Source: Ectothiorhodospira shaposhnikovii
GTDB lineage: Bacteria > Pseudomonadota > Gammaproteobacteria > Ectothiorhodospirales > Ectothiorhodospiraceae
Reading direction: 5' to 3'
Length of the DNA: 32,500 bases
NCBI RefSeq assembly: GCF_016584105.1
Contig: NZ_NRSM01000011.1
Location: 1 to 32,500, forward strand
Part shown: positions 1 through 7,231 of the stretch, one piece after another
Position numbering within the stretch: position 1 is the first letter of the stretch
Layout: each line of letters opens with the position of its first letter
Position numbers and translations under genes: made by a program
The notes under the pieces: model-generated
Told to the model about the DNA's origin: nothing
Databases searched by the model: none
What the model saw: the letters and a program-made list of their open reading frames with translations, nothing else

Positions 1-189
1 CTGGTCCTCCTGTTGGTCATGCTGGGGAGATTGCCGCTCACGTTCCTTGCGCAACCACCGATCCAACAGGCTGCGATTGATTCCCAGAGACCGGGCAGCT
101 TCGGCCACCCCATACCCCTGGCGCTCAACCAACGCCACTGCCTCAGCCTTGAATTCCGCCGTGTATCGACGTCGTGCCTTCTTGCTCAT
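1..189 (-). CDS. IS3-family transposase OrfA, N-terminal part
   Basis: The first 63 codons of a small HTH transposase subunit; the rest lies beyond the left edge. The start MSKKARRRYTAEFKAEAV is the classic IS3/IS911 OrfA N-terminus. It is followed by an HTH in which GVAEAARSLGI and NRSLLDRWLRKE form the two recognition helices. In this family OrfA binds the IS ends and is fused to the DDE catalytic OrfB by programmed frameshifting. OrfB is not visible here. The ATG at 189 has a GGAGGTGTTC-type ribosome site just upstream on the minus strand. Confidence 0.85.
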   Translation of the reverse strand, partial: MSKKARRRYTAEFKAEAVALVERQGYGVAEAARSLGINRSLLDRWLRKERERQSPQHDQQEDQ

Positions 190-248
190 GAACACCTCCA
201 ATGCATAGCCTACGAGGGCTTAACGGGGTGTCCGCTACAATTGGACCA
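1..248 (-). mobile_element. IS3-family insertion sequence, left-end portion
   Basis: One end of an insertion sequence that runs off the left edge of the window. The terminus is at about 248: read on the minus strand it begins TGGTCCAATTGTAGCGGACA, with the 5'-TG start usual for IS3-family ends. The orfA-type reading frame starts about 60 nt inside. The element sits in the 17th codon of the phage capsid gene, so the coding frame of the host gene runs straight into it. The other end and any target duplication are outside the window. The IS3 assignment rests on the protein type and terminal TG; the subgroup is not decided. Confidence 0.8.
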
Positions 249-297
249 CTTCAAGCGCTGCCATCGAGAACGCGGGATTGGTAAAAGGGTTCTGCAT
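249..297 (-). pseudogene. Major capsid protein, 5' remnant cut by the IS
   Basis: Sixteen intact codons, encoding MQNPFTNPAFSMAALE, follow a good ribosome site (GGAGACAACC before the ATG at 297) directly after the decoration-protein gene. This N-terminus and the position after decoration protein D match the start of lambda gpE-type major capsid proteins (Phage_cap_E family, normally about 340 residues). The IS begins at 248 within codon 17, and the frame reads a few IS-derived codons to a TAG, giving a peptide of about 20 residues. The remainder of the capsid gene is presumably on the far side of the IS. Function is therefore lost unless the IS excises precisely. Confidence 0.75.
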
Positions 298-311
298 GGT
301 TGTCTCCTAAA

Positions 312-689
312 TCAGGCGGCGGTTCGGACGAGGACGCCACGCGCTTCGATCTGAGCGATCGCGGCGGCCTTCTCTGTGGGGGTGATGGCAACCGGCCAAA
401 CCAGGGCATGGCTGGCGACGATGGCGTGGCGGGAGATCAGCAGCGCGTCTTCCCGGTCGATCAGGGTCGCGTCCACGCCAGCGGCGAGCACGCCGACCGC
501 GTTCTCAGTGCCATCGGTGGCGGCCGGGTCGAGCGCTTTCAGCTTGCCGGTCGTGTTGTCGCGGCCGACGATGGCGCCGAGCTGCAGGTTTTGCCCGGCA
601 GCGACGGTGGCCAGGTCGCGTGAATAGAGATTCGGCGCCTCGTACTTGAGGAGATCACCGAGGTTGTTGGTTTCCTGAATGGCAGACAT
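312..689 (-). CDS. Head decoration protein (lambda gpD type)
   Basis: A 125-residue protein of the usual length for HDPD-family decoration proteins, which bind capsid trimers and stabilise the expanded head. Family features are the N-terminal region SRDLATVAAGQNLQLGAIVGR, a beta-tulip core with DPAATDGTENAVGVLAAGVDA, and a C-terminal IEARGVLVRTAA typical of gpD-like proteins. The start at 689 has AAGGAG seven bases upstream. It lies between the S49 protease/scaffold gene and the disrupted capsid gene, the same order as lambda C-Nu3-D-E. It looks intact. Confidence 0.9.
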   Translation of the reverse strand: MSAIQETNNLGDLLKYEAPNLYSRDLATVAAGQNLQLGAIVGRDNTTGKLKALDPAATDGTENAVGVLAAGVDATLIDREDALLISRHAIVASHALVWPVAITPTEKAAAIAQIEARGVLVRTAA

Positions 690-692
690 GGC

Positions 693-1061
693 TTACTCCT
701 TCGTGGCGAGTTTCTTGACGGCGGCAACGACCGGGCTGCTCTCCGATCGCACGGTGGTTCCCGCATCGGCGGTGATGCGCGAGGTAATCTCTGGCTGTTC
801 AGCGCGAGCCTCGAGCAGTGCGCGGCGGACTTGGGCCTCGTTCATCCCGGATGCGAGGAATTCCGCCGTGCGCTGCGGCAAGCCTGCGATCAGGCAGATC
901 TCGGCAATGGCTTGCGCCTCGATCCGACCGTTGGTGTGCCCACCGACGATCGATGCCGTCACGGGCGGGGTGGCGGGTTCTTGAACTGGGGTATCTGCCG
1001 GGTCTGGCGCGGTCTCCGGCTCGTGTTCGTCCAGGGGGGTCTGCTGTTCGTGATCGGTCAT
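693..1061 (-). CDS. Nested capsid scaffold protein (Nu3-like), in-frame internal start
   Basis: An ATG at codon 318 of the protease gene, in the same frame, is preceded by TTGGAGAAAACC, a strong ribosome site at good spacing inside coding sequence. Translation from it would give 122 residues beginning MTDHEQQTPLDEHEPETAPD: an acidic, proline-rich segment followed by a helical C-terminal half. In lambda the scaffold Nu3 is made from an in-frame internal start within gene C. The layout here is the same. That a separate scaffold is made is inferred from the internal ribosome site and the family precedent, not proven by sequence. Confidence 0.7.
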   Translation of the reverse strand: MTDHEQQTPLDEHEPETAPDPADTPVQEPATPPVTASIVGGHTNGRIEAQAIAEICLIAGLPQRTAEFLASGMNEAQVRRALLEARAEQPEITSRITADAGTTVRSESSPVVAAVKKLATKE

Positions 1062-2012
1062 GGTTTTCTCCAAATGAGACTGTTGATAGCTGGAAATCTG
1101 CGGGCGTGCGTTCCGTGACGCAGGCGAAGCGCGGGCGAGCGGGCCGCGCTTCGCCGCGCCCGCACTGGGTGTTGCCAGCCGGCGTTGCGCATCCAGTGCG
1201 TTGGAGAACTCGATCAGTACCTGATCGAAACTCATCACCGCGTCAGCCAGGCCTGCCGCCACGGCAGCCTCGCCGAAGAGCAGGCCGGCTTCGGTCGCCC
1301 GCACGGCATCGCTGTCCAGATCGCGCATCTGCGCGACTTGGCTGACGAAGATCCCGTAGAGCCGATCCACTTCTGCCTGCAGGGTGGAAGCCGCCTGTGG
1401 TGACAGCGGCGCATGGGGAGAAAAGTCGTTCTTGTGGTGACCGGCATAGATCGCCGTGTAGGCGACCCCGTCTTTGGCATCCTTGACAGACTGGTCGACA
1501 TGCAGGGCAATGACGCCGATGGAGCCCACGCCTGCTGTTTGCGACAGGGTGAGGCGCGATGCGGCGGCTGCGATGGCGTATGCCGCCGAGTACGCCGAGT
1601 CGTTGGCATGCGCCCAGACCGGCTTGATGTCGTTGGCGGCGCGAATCCGCTCGGCCAGCTCAAACACGCCACCGGCTTCGCCACCAGGGGAGTCGAGGTC
1701 GAGCAGGATGCCGCTCACCTGTGGGTCCGCCAGCGCCACGTCGAGGCGTGCGGCGATCTCGCCATAGGAGGTCAGGCCAGAGGCCGCCTCCAGCCCCATT
1801 GCCCGTCGTACCAGCGTGCCGTGTACCGGGATGATCGCGATACCGAGTTGCCCAGCCGAGGCGCTGGCCTTTGGGGCGGGAAGCGGGACGGCGGTATCGA
1901 TGTCCGGCAGTCCGATGCGCGGGCCGAGGACGGATAGGATCACGTCCAATTTCGAGCGTGCAATGAGGAGCGGCGTCCCGTAGAGACGGGACGCCAGGTG
2001 TACGAGCTGCAT
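693..2012 (-). CDS. Capsid maturation protease, S49 family (lambda gpC type)
   Basis: A 439-residue head maturation protease. The N-terminal 260 residues are a SppA/ClpP-like S49 peptidase: IPVHGTLV strand near 61-68, LDLDSPGGEAGG near 104-115, the likely nucleophile Ser142 in SAYSAAYAIA, and Lys194 in AGHHKND as the probable general base. Residues from about 318 on are a charged, proline-rich scaffold-like region. In this family the protease cleaves scaffold and itself during procapsid maturation. The ATG at 2012 follows the portal stop by one base, so the two are probably translationally coupled. The scaffold domain also has its own start, listed separately. No missing catalytic residue is seen. 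Confidence 0.9.
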   Translation of the reverse strand: MQLVHLASRLYGTPLLIARSKLDVILSVLGPRIGLPDIDTAVPLPAPKASASAGQLGIAIIPVHGTLVRRAMGLEAASGLTSYGEIAARLDVALADPQVSGILLDLDSPGGEAGGVFELAERIRAANDIKPVWAHANDSAYSAAYAIAAAASRLTLSQTAGVGSIGVIALHVDQSVKDAKDGVAYTAIYAGHHKNDFSPHAPLSPQAASTLQAEVDRLYGIFVSQVAQMRDLDSDAVRATEAGLLFGEAAVAAGLADAVMSFDQVLIEFSNALDAQRRLATPSAGAAKRGPLARASPASRNARPQISSYQQSHLEKTMTDHEQQTPLDEHEPETAPDPADTPVQEPATPPVTASIVGGHTNGRIEAQAIAEICLIAGLPQRTAEFLASGMNEAQVRRALLEARAEQPEITSRITADAGTTVRSESSPVVAAVKKLATKE

Positions 2013-2013
2013 A

Positions 2014-3498
2014 TTAGTTGTCCTGGGGTTCTTGCGCCGGAGCCGGAGTGGCCGTCGCGATGGGCGCTTTGTCGTGGCGCGGATCGGAATCGAAAACCAA
2101 GCCGAGCTCGTCGGCTCGTTGGTTGTCTGCCGCGATCTCGCGGTCGATGTCTTCGGCGTCGTAGCCGAAGGCCGAAATGGCTTCAGAACGCGAAAGCAGT
2201 CCGGCGCGAATCGCGGTGAGCATCGCGTCGAACTCCTTCTTTGGATCGACCCACTGCCAGCCCTGCGGAATCCACTTCACGGCCAGGTAGTCCCGTTTGC
2301 GATCGCTAAAGCCGGGCAGATCGAGTGCGCCTTCGAGCGCGGCTTGTTCCATCCATGCCCGCCAGATTGGTCGGCAGAGCTGGTGAACGATCACGCCATG
2401 CTGGATGGCTTCGCAGCGGCGGCGAAACTCCAGCAGGCCGGCCCTGATCGAGGAGTAATTCACCTGCGTCAGATCGCCAGTGAGCATCTCGTAAGTGATG
2501 CCCATCGCAGCCGCCACTGCCCGGAACTGCATGCGCAAGAACTCGGCGTAGCTGGCCCCGACGTCTGCCGGCTGGCTGAACTTGACGTCCTCTCCAGGCT
2601 CCAGGAGCTGCATGGTCCCGGGTTCCAGTCCAGTGAGGGACACGCCGTTGGCGTCCGCCAGCCCTTCACCCATGAGGTTGTCTTCGGGCGCCAGGCGGGT
2701 GATGAAGCCCGCGAACATCGCCGCCGTCTTTTTGCGCACCAGTTCGGCGTCGTCGTACTGGTCCAACTCATTGAGCTTGACCAGCGCTCGTGCAAGCCAT
2801 GGCTCGCCCCGGATCTGGCCAGGGCGAAGCGGACGGAACAGGTGGATGATCTCGGAAGCTGGCACGCGCACGGTATCCATGCCGCCGGTGCCGGACATCG
2901 GCGCCAGCATCCCGTCGCCGGGATGCGAGCGATACAGGTGGTAGGCCGTGCGCCGCCCGAGACGATCGAACTCGATGCCGGCTCGCACCACGTTGCCGGA
3001 TGGAAGCTCAAGATTCATCGTCGTGGGCAGGTGCTCGGGTTCCAGCACCTGAAGTTGCAGGCCGACTGCCAGACCATCTTCGGGTCGGCGATAGCGCAGT
3101 CGCACCAGGACTTCCCCGCCTTCCAGCATGGCCCGGCAGGCGAGTGCCTGCAGACCGTAGAAGTCGGTCACGCCAGCCGCGTCCGCATCACTGCACCAGT
3201 CCCACCAGAGTGCGTGAATGGCTTCCCGCAGTGCGTTGTCTGCAAGCATCGACTGCGGCTTGATGCCCGTGCCGATCGCGTTGGCGACGAAGGCCTCCAC
3301 GCCGGCGGCCGCCCACGCATTGCGTCGCACCAGATCGCGGCTTTTGGCGCGGAGCTCGTTCTGGGTGAAGGCCAGCGCGGCAACGGCACCAGGATTTCCG
3401 ACCTGCCAAGCAATCGCCCGCCGACCGCTGCCGATACCGTCGTAAGTCGGCGACGGGCCGCCAAACATGCCGCGCCGAAGTTTGGAGAACCAGCTCAT
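2014..3498 (-). CDS. Portal protein, lambda gpB family
   Basis: A 494-residue portal protein, the dodecameric ring at the head vertex through which DNA is packaged. Family signs are the N-terminal YDGIGSGRRA and the motif RAKSRDLVRRNAWAAAGVEAFVANAIGTGI (about residues 50-80). The sequence VNYSSIRAGLLEFRRRCEAIQH follows in the clip/stem region, and PGFSDRKRDYLAVKWIPQGWQWVDPKKE near the C-terminal part. The length is typical for lambda-type portals. The ATG at 3498 shares one base with the stop of the gpW-like gene (TGATG). Proteins of this family lose their N-terminus by protease cleavage during maturation; no cleavage site can be called here. Confidence 0.95.
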   Translation of the reverse strand: MSWFSKLRRGMFGGPSPTYDGIGSGRRAIAWQVGNPGAVAALAFTQNELRAKSRDLVRRNAWAAAGVEAFVANAIGTGIKPQSMLADNALREAIHALWWDWCSDADAAGVTDFYGLQALACRAMLEGGEVLVRLRYRRPEDGLAVGLQLQVLEPEHLPTTMNLELPSGNVVRAGIEFDRLGRRTAYHLYRSHPGDGMLAPMSGTGGMDTVRVPASEIIHLFRPLRPGQIRGEPWLARALVKLNELDQYDDAELVRKKTAAMFAGFITRLAPEDNLMGEGLADANGVSLTGLEPGTMQLLEPGEDVKFSQPADVGASYAEFLRMQFRAVAAAMGITYEMLTGDLTQVNYSSIRAGLLEFRRRCEAIQHGVIVHQLCRPIWRAWMEQAALEGALDLPGFSDRKRDYLAVKWIPQGWQWVDPKKEFDAMLTAIRAGLLSRSEAISAFGYDAEDIDREIAADNQRADELGLVFDSDPRHDKAPIATATPAPAQEPQDN

Positions 3499-3704
3499 CA
3501 GGTCGCCTTCCGGGTCATGACGCGCAACTGACGGACGGTGCTTTTCCCTGAATTACGGGCGATCTCTGTCTCGACAGTTCGAATGGCGGCCTGCAACTCT
3601 TCGACTGAGCGGTACTCAATCGTTTTGTCGCCGAAGCTCACACGGCGCTCGCCAGTGGCCAGCGCGCGCTTCAACGCGTCGAGCTCAGTAGTGGTGTAAG
3701 TCAT
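3498..3704 (-). CDS. gpW-like head-tail connector
   Basis: A 68-residue protein of the size and position of lambda gpW, which seals the portal and joins head to tail. It begins MTYTTTELDALKRALATGERRVSFGDKTIEYRS, matching the alpha-beta-beta-alpha pattern of the gpW family: helix 1 about 5-18, a beta hairpin about 20-33, helix 2 about 34-48. A basic tail (RQLRVMTRKAT) follows. The start at 3704 has TGAGGA upstream. It lies between the terminase large subunit and the portal gene, exactly as W does in lambda. Confidence 0.85.
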   Translation of the reverse strand: MTYTTTELDALKRALATGERRVSFGDKTIEYRSVEELQAAIRTVETEIARNSGKSTVRQLRVMTRKAT

Positions 3705-3726
3705 CGTGTCCTCATCGGCGCATCTG

Positions 3727-5688
3727 TCAGCTGAGCCAGCGGCTCTTAATCACTCGTCGCCCGGTGCTGCGGGGCGCAGAAACAGCGAGGCCACCGCGTT
3801 GGGTGGCCTCGTCAGTCGTTGTGGTGGTCACGGGGTCAGGCGGATCTGCCATCCCCAGTTGTCGCTCCAGCTCGCGCCAATGACGTTCGTCGAAGCGATC
3901 CAGTCCCGCCGCTGAAGCGGCTGCGCGGGCGTAGACGTAGCAGTCCAGCGCCTCGTTACGCTCGCGCATCTTTTGCCACTCCCGGATGGGAAAGCCATTC
4001 CGGTCGCGTCGGGTGATGAGTTGTTCCGCGCAGAGCTGCTGGATGAACTCCGCGTCCACATGCGGCAGATGGATGAATCCGGCCGGATAGATCGCGGTGA
4101 TACCGTCCTCGGCCACATCCGCCGATTTGCGCAGGTTGTTGTAGAGCTCGAGCTTGGCAATGCCGACGGCGACCGAGAACACCTTGATACCTCGGCGCAG
4201 CTTCTTGCCGCCTTTGGAAATATCCACGGCGGTGGGGGTCCCGATCAGTGCCGCGCCGCGCGCGACACCTTTGATGGCCATGACGCGCGGGTCGCGACTG
4301 GCCCGCACGAAGGTATAGGTCTCTTGGGTGGCAAACCCAGTGTCTAAGGCGAACCGTGCCAGCGGCATCGCCGCGCCGGACGCGTGCGTCCAGTTTTCCG
4401 CGAGCAGATCCGCCAGTTGTTTCCAAACCGCATCCCGCGCGGTGTCGCCCATCAAGACGCGATGCTCGACCAGCCATGATTCCTTGCCGCGCCCGAAGGC
4501 CCAGATGGAGGCTTCGATGCGATCCTTCTGGACATCCGCGCCGCCCACCAGCAGGAGTCCACCGGGAGGAATCGATCCGACCGGGTAGTCCTCGCGCCGC
4601 TCGACGAGGCGTTGCCAATCCGGTGCTTCGCCTTCCTCGACCCAGGTCTCACCCAGTTCGGTGTTCTTGAACGTCTTGATGGCCGCCGCAGAACCCGACT
4701 CCTTGCTCACAGCCAGTTCCCAGGCGACGGCGATCTCGCGCCAACTGCGCCAGCCGACCGGGCTGTAGAGTGACGACAAGTGAAAGCCAGCCGTCTTGGC
4801 GCCATTCTCTGGTGCCAATGCGCGCCACTCGCCGTGTTCCAGCATCCAGGTCTTGTGGTGTTCGGAAATCGGCGCATCGCAGGATTCGCAAACATAGGCG
4901 GCGCTGTCCGGCTGGCCTTTCTCCCACCGCAGTTGTTCGAAGCGCAGCCACTGCCGGTGGGAGCAGTGTGGGCAGGGCACAAAGTAGCAGCGCTGATCGG
5001 ATGCCTCATATTCCCGTTCGATGGCGCTCGCGCCCGAGATTGTTGGCGTCGAGACGATGAAAATCTTGCGTCGCGCGAAGGTTCGGGTACGCGCTTCGGC
5101 CAGTGAGATCGCGTCGCCTTCACCCTCAACGTCCAGCGGATAGCCATCCACCTCGTCGAGGAACAGGTAGCGCACTGGCATCGACCGCAGTCCGACCGCG
5201 CTGTTGGCGCCCGTCATCACCAGCACGCCGCCCCGGAATTCCTTCGCGAGAATGGTGTTGCCCGAGTCCCGGCTCCTGGCCGGTGCAATCAGCTCGGCCA
5301 GAACACCCGACTCCTCGATCAGCGGGTCGATACGCTGCTTAGAGTTGCGCTTGGCCATTTCCACTGTCGGCCAGACAGCCATCATCGGGCCGGGCGCGTG
5401 GTGGATGACGTAGCCGATCCAGTTCGATCCCATCTCGGTCGCGCCGAGCTGGGCAGCCTTCATGAACACAACGCGCTCGACCGGGGATGTCGGCGACAGG
5501 CAGTCCATGATCGCCTTCAGGTACGGCGTGCGGCTGGTCCGCCAGCGTCCCGGTTCGGCGGACGCCTTGCTGGAAAGCATCCGGTGCCGATCCGACCATT
5601 CGGATACGGTCAACAGTGGGTCCGGTGTCAGTCCTTCGCGCCAAGCGCGCTCGATTTCCGCCGCGCCTTCGTAATCCACGTCCAGCAT
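3727..5688 (-). CDS. Terminase large subunit (GpA family)
   Basis: The DNA-packaging motor and endonuclease, 653 residues, typical of the lambda gpA group. The N-terminal ATPase has a variant Walker A KAAQLGATE at 77-85, Walker B YLFLDEVDGYP at about 174-183 and coupling motif STPT at 213-216. A four-cysteine pair follows (Cys239, Cys242, Cys267, Cys270), as in many GpA proteins. The C-terminal nuclease starts with GGADVQKDRIE (Asp385) and includes LDTGFATQ and ALDCYVYARAA with further acidic residues. All expected motifs are present. The ATG at 5688 overlaps the small-subunit stop by one base (TGATG). Confidence 0.97.
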   Translation of the reverse strand: MLDVDYEGAAEIERAWREGLTPDPLLTVSEWSDRHRMLSSKASAEPGRWRTSRTPYLKAIMDCLSPTSPVERVVFMKAAQLGATEMGSNWIGYVIHHAPGPMMAVWPTVEMAKRNSKQRIDPLIEESGVLAELIAPARSRDSGNTILAKEFRGGVLVMTGANSAVGLRSMPVRYLFLDEVDGYPLDVEGEGDAISLAEARTRTFARRKIFIVSTPTISGASAIEREYEASDQRCYFVPCPHCSHRQWLRFEQLRWEKGQPDSAAYVCESCDAPISEHHKTWMLEHGEWRALAPENGAKTAGFHLSSLYSPVGWRSWREIAVAWELAVSKESGSAAAIKTFKNTELGETWVEEGEAPDWQRLVERREDYPVGSIPPGGLLLVGGADVQKDRIEASIWAFGRGKESWLVEHRVLMGDTARDAVWKQLADLLAENWTHASGAAMPLARFALDTGFATQETYTFVRASRDPRVMAIKGVARGAALIGTPTAVDISKGGKKLRRGIKVFSVAVGIAKLELYNNLRKSADVAEDGITAIYPAGFIHLPHVDAEFIQQLCAEQLITRRDRNGFPIREWQKMRERNEALDCYVYARAAASAAGLDRFDERHWRELERQLGMADPPDPVTTTTTDEATQRGGLAVSAPRSTGRRVIKSRWLS

Positions 5689-6224
5689 CAGTCCACCCGA
5701 GGATGCAATTCGCCCAGCTCTTGCAGGTGTTCACGCACAGCGGCTTCCAGCGCCACGTGCATGGCATGCGGATCGACATCGAGTCTGGCAGCCATCTGCG
5801 CCGAGATGCGCGCGGGCCAGTTGAGCCAGGCATCGCGCTCGGAGCGGGCCAGCTTGAACACATGCGCGATGGCCTGTGGCCGATCGACCAGCTCACCTTT
5901 CAGGCGAGCCAGTCGCACCTTGTTGGTTTGCGCCTTGACCACTTCGTTGACCGTGCGGGCCTGGAGCAACGACGTGCCACCAGTGGGCAAGGAGGCAGGC
6001 CCATCGTTCGACTGCGTGCTGGCGTCCGGTACGACCACTTTGGCCGCCTTGGCGCGGGTACCGGCCTTAGGCACGTCGGAGTTGCGCGCCCATTCGCGAT
6101 CAGCCTGGTCGGCATCAATGGTTCCGTCAGCCTCCGGCGTGATGCGCCCGGCGTGAATCGCCTTGTGAACAGCAGTGTCGGTCACGCCACGGTGCCGGGC
6201 GTAAGCGCGTATCGAAATGCCCAT
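5688..6224 (-). CDS. Terminase small subunit (Nu1-like)
   Basis: A 178-residue DNA-recognition subunit of the packaging terminase. The N-terminal MGISIRAYARHRGVTDTAVHKAIHAGRI is a winged-helix/HTH like that of Nu1, used to bind the cos or pac site. A linker rich in Ala, Lys and Ser follows (about 60-85), then helices ending in LQELGELHPRVD that would contact the large subunit. The ATG at 6224 is chosen because the domain begins there. A TTG at 6248 would add eight residues and has GAGGA at rather long spacing. The gene immediately precedes and overlaps the large-subunit gene. Confidence 0.85.
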   Translation of the reverse strand: MGISIRAYARHRGVTDTAVHKAIHAGRITPEADGTIDADQADREWARNSDVPKAGTRAKAAKVVVPDASTQSNDGPASLPTGGTSLLQARTVNEVVKAQTNKVRLARLKGELVDRPQAIAHVFKLARSERDAWLNWPARISAQMAARLDVDPHAMHVALEAAVREHLQELGELHPRVD

Positions 6225-6276
6225 GGTGAGAACCGGTGGCCCCTTCAATCATTTGATCGTCATTCCTCTGGATTGA

Positions 6277-6307
6277 GCTTGGCTTCCCTCCGGAACAGCG
6301 CGTTCAT
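6277..6307 (+). repeat. 31-nt intercistronic element, copy 1
   Basis: Structure: GCTTGGCTTC, six variable bases (CCTCCG), then GAACAGCGCGTTCAT. It lies 35 nt before the ATG of the DUF6900 gene, with AAGGAG in between. Copies 2 and 3 lie at nearly the same distance before the next two genes and copy 4 before the DUF2924 gene. Invariant parts are identical to copy 2. Translated in one frame it reads LGFPPEQRVH, and this frame ends in a TGA overlapping the ATG of the downstream gene. No ordinary start codon opens that frame upstream, so a leader peptide is unlikely for this copy. Function unknown. Confidence 0.85.
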
Positions 6308-6342
6308 GCGATCACCATCCACGACGTCACAAGGAGACGCAC

Positions 6343-6531
6343 ATGACCAAGCCAGCCGACAAACCCCTCGAAAACCTGCTTCAGCAGATTGCGCTGGACC
6401 ACCTTTTCATTGAGTCCTTGGAGACCCGCAACAGCGACCGACTGGACTTCCACGATGTCAGCGTGTGGGCCGTCAAGAGCGCCCTGATGGCCGCTTACGA
6501 GGCGGGTCGGCAGGCCGCCAAGCCGGACTGA
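6343..6531 (+). CDS. DUF6900-type small phage protein
   Basis: A 62-residue soluble protein, MTKPADKPLENLLQQIALDHL followed by LETRNSDRLDFHDVSVWAVKSALMAAYEAGRQAA. The core LETRNSDxLDFHDV-WxVxxALxAAYEAG is what I recognise as the DUF6900 domain; no biochemical role is known. AAGGAG lies nine bases before the ATG. It is the first of three plus-strand genes placed between the minus-strand terminase and methyltransferase genes, so it is probably an accessory (moron-like) gene expressed apart from the late operon. Confidence 0.75.
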   Translation: MTKPADKPLENLLQQIALDHLFIESLETRNSDRLDFHDVSVWAVKSALMAAYEAGRQAAKPD

Positions 6532-6547
6532 AAGAGAAGCGGAGAAC

Positions 6548-6578
6548 GCTTGGCTTCAATCGCGAACAGCGCGTTCAT
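6548..6578 (+). repeat. 31-nt intercistronic element, copy 2
   Basis: GCTTGGCTTC, variable AATCGC, then GAACAGCGCGTTCAT. It starts 16 nt after the DUF6900 stop codon and ends 36 nt before the DUF3489 ATG, with AAGGAG between. All 25 non-variable bases match copy 1. Its reading in the LGF frame (LGFNREQRVH) is in phase with the DUF3489 gene but has no credible start of its own after the preceding stop codon. Confidence 0.85.
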
Positions 6579-6614
6579 CACGACACCCCATCAACTACTG
6601 CCAAGGAGCAGCAC

Positions 6615-7133
6615 ATGACCAGCACCCAACTCACCCCGGCCCAGCACGCAATCCTGGCCTACGCACTCGAACACACCAGCGGCAAGATCGACTGGTTCCC
6701 CGACAACATCAAAGGCGGCGCACGCAAGAAGGTGCTCGACGGGCTTTTCAATCGCGCTTTGATCACTACCAACGGCACCGACTGGTTCGTCGCCGCCGAG
6801 GGCTACGACGCAATGGGTCGCGCCCGTCCCGCGCCTGCGCCCATGGATGCAGACCCCGAACTCGAGGCCGCCGTGTCGTCGGCCGAGGCTGAGTGGGTCA
6901 AGGACGCCACCGAGCAGACCAAGCCACGCACGCGCGAGAACAGCAAGCAGGCCGAAGTGCTCCGGATGCTGCTGCGTCCTGAAGGCGCCACGATTGCTCA
7001 GATCTGCGGTGTGACCGGCTGGCAAGCGCACACCGTGCGCGGCACCTTCGCCGGCGCATTCAAGAGAAAACTCGGTCTGACCATCGTTTCGGACAAGGCG
7101 CCGGGCGGTGAGCGGATCTACCGGATTGCCTGA
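6615..7133 (+). CDS. DUF3489 domain protein
   Basis: A 172-residue protein. The N-terminal part (about 5-70) has a helical QHAILAYALEHTSGKIDWFPDNIKGGARKKVLDGLFNRALI module, resembling a winged helix. After an acidic linker, the C-terminal region (about 110-172) is the DUF3489 domain: SKQAEVLRMLLRPEGATIAQICGVTGWQAHTVRGTFAGAFKRKLGLTIVSDK, with a wHTH-like fold and the typical GWQxHTVRGxxAG signature. A DNA-binding role is plausible but unproven. The ATG at 6615 is preceded by AAGGAG; an open frame upstream has no good start and runs through the repeated element. Middle gene of the three-gene plus-strand cassette. Confidence 0.85.
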   Translation: MTSTQLTPAQHAILAYALEHTSGKIDWFPDNIKGGARKKVLDGLFNRALITTNGTDWFVAAEGYDAMGRARPAPAPMDADPELEAAVSSAEAEWVKDATEQTKPRTRENSKQAEVLRMLLRPEGATIAQICGVTGWQAHTVRGTFAGAFKRKLGLTIVSDKAPGGERIYRIA

Positions 7134-7163
7134 TCAGAAAGATCGAGAAAGAGGCCAAGATCC

Positions 7164-7194
7164 GCTTGGCTTCTCAATCGAACAGCGCGTTACT
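7164..7194 (+). repeat. 31-nt intercistronic element, copy 3
   Basis: GCTTGGCTTC, variable TCAATC, then GAACAGCGCGTTACT (two changes from copies 1 and 2 at the 3' end). It starts 30 nt after the DUF3489 stop and ends 37 nt before the next ATG, again with AAGGAG between. The change C to A breaks the outer base pair of the GAAC/GTTC hairpin possible in copies 1 and 2, which argues that a short hairpin is not the conserved feature. Confidence 0.85.
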
Positions 7195-7231
7195 ACGGGT
7201 GTCGCAACGATCAGATCCCAAGGAGCCAACG

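Noticed and set aside
2032-3531. A 499-codon open frame on the plus strand
   Set aside because: It lies exactly opposite the portal gene, has no domain or ribosome site, and shows the composition expected of an antisense shadow in high-GC DNA.
6294-6305. GAAC-loop-GTTC hairpin as the conserved part of the 31-nt element
   Set aside because: Copies 3 and 4 have changes that break the stem without compensating changes.
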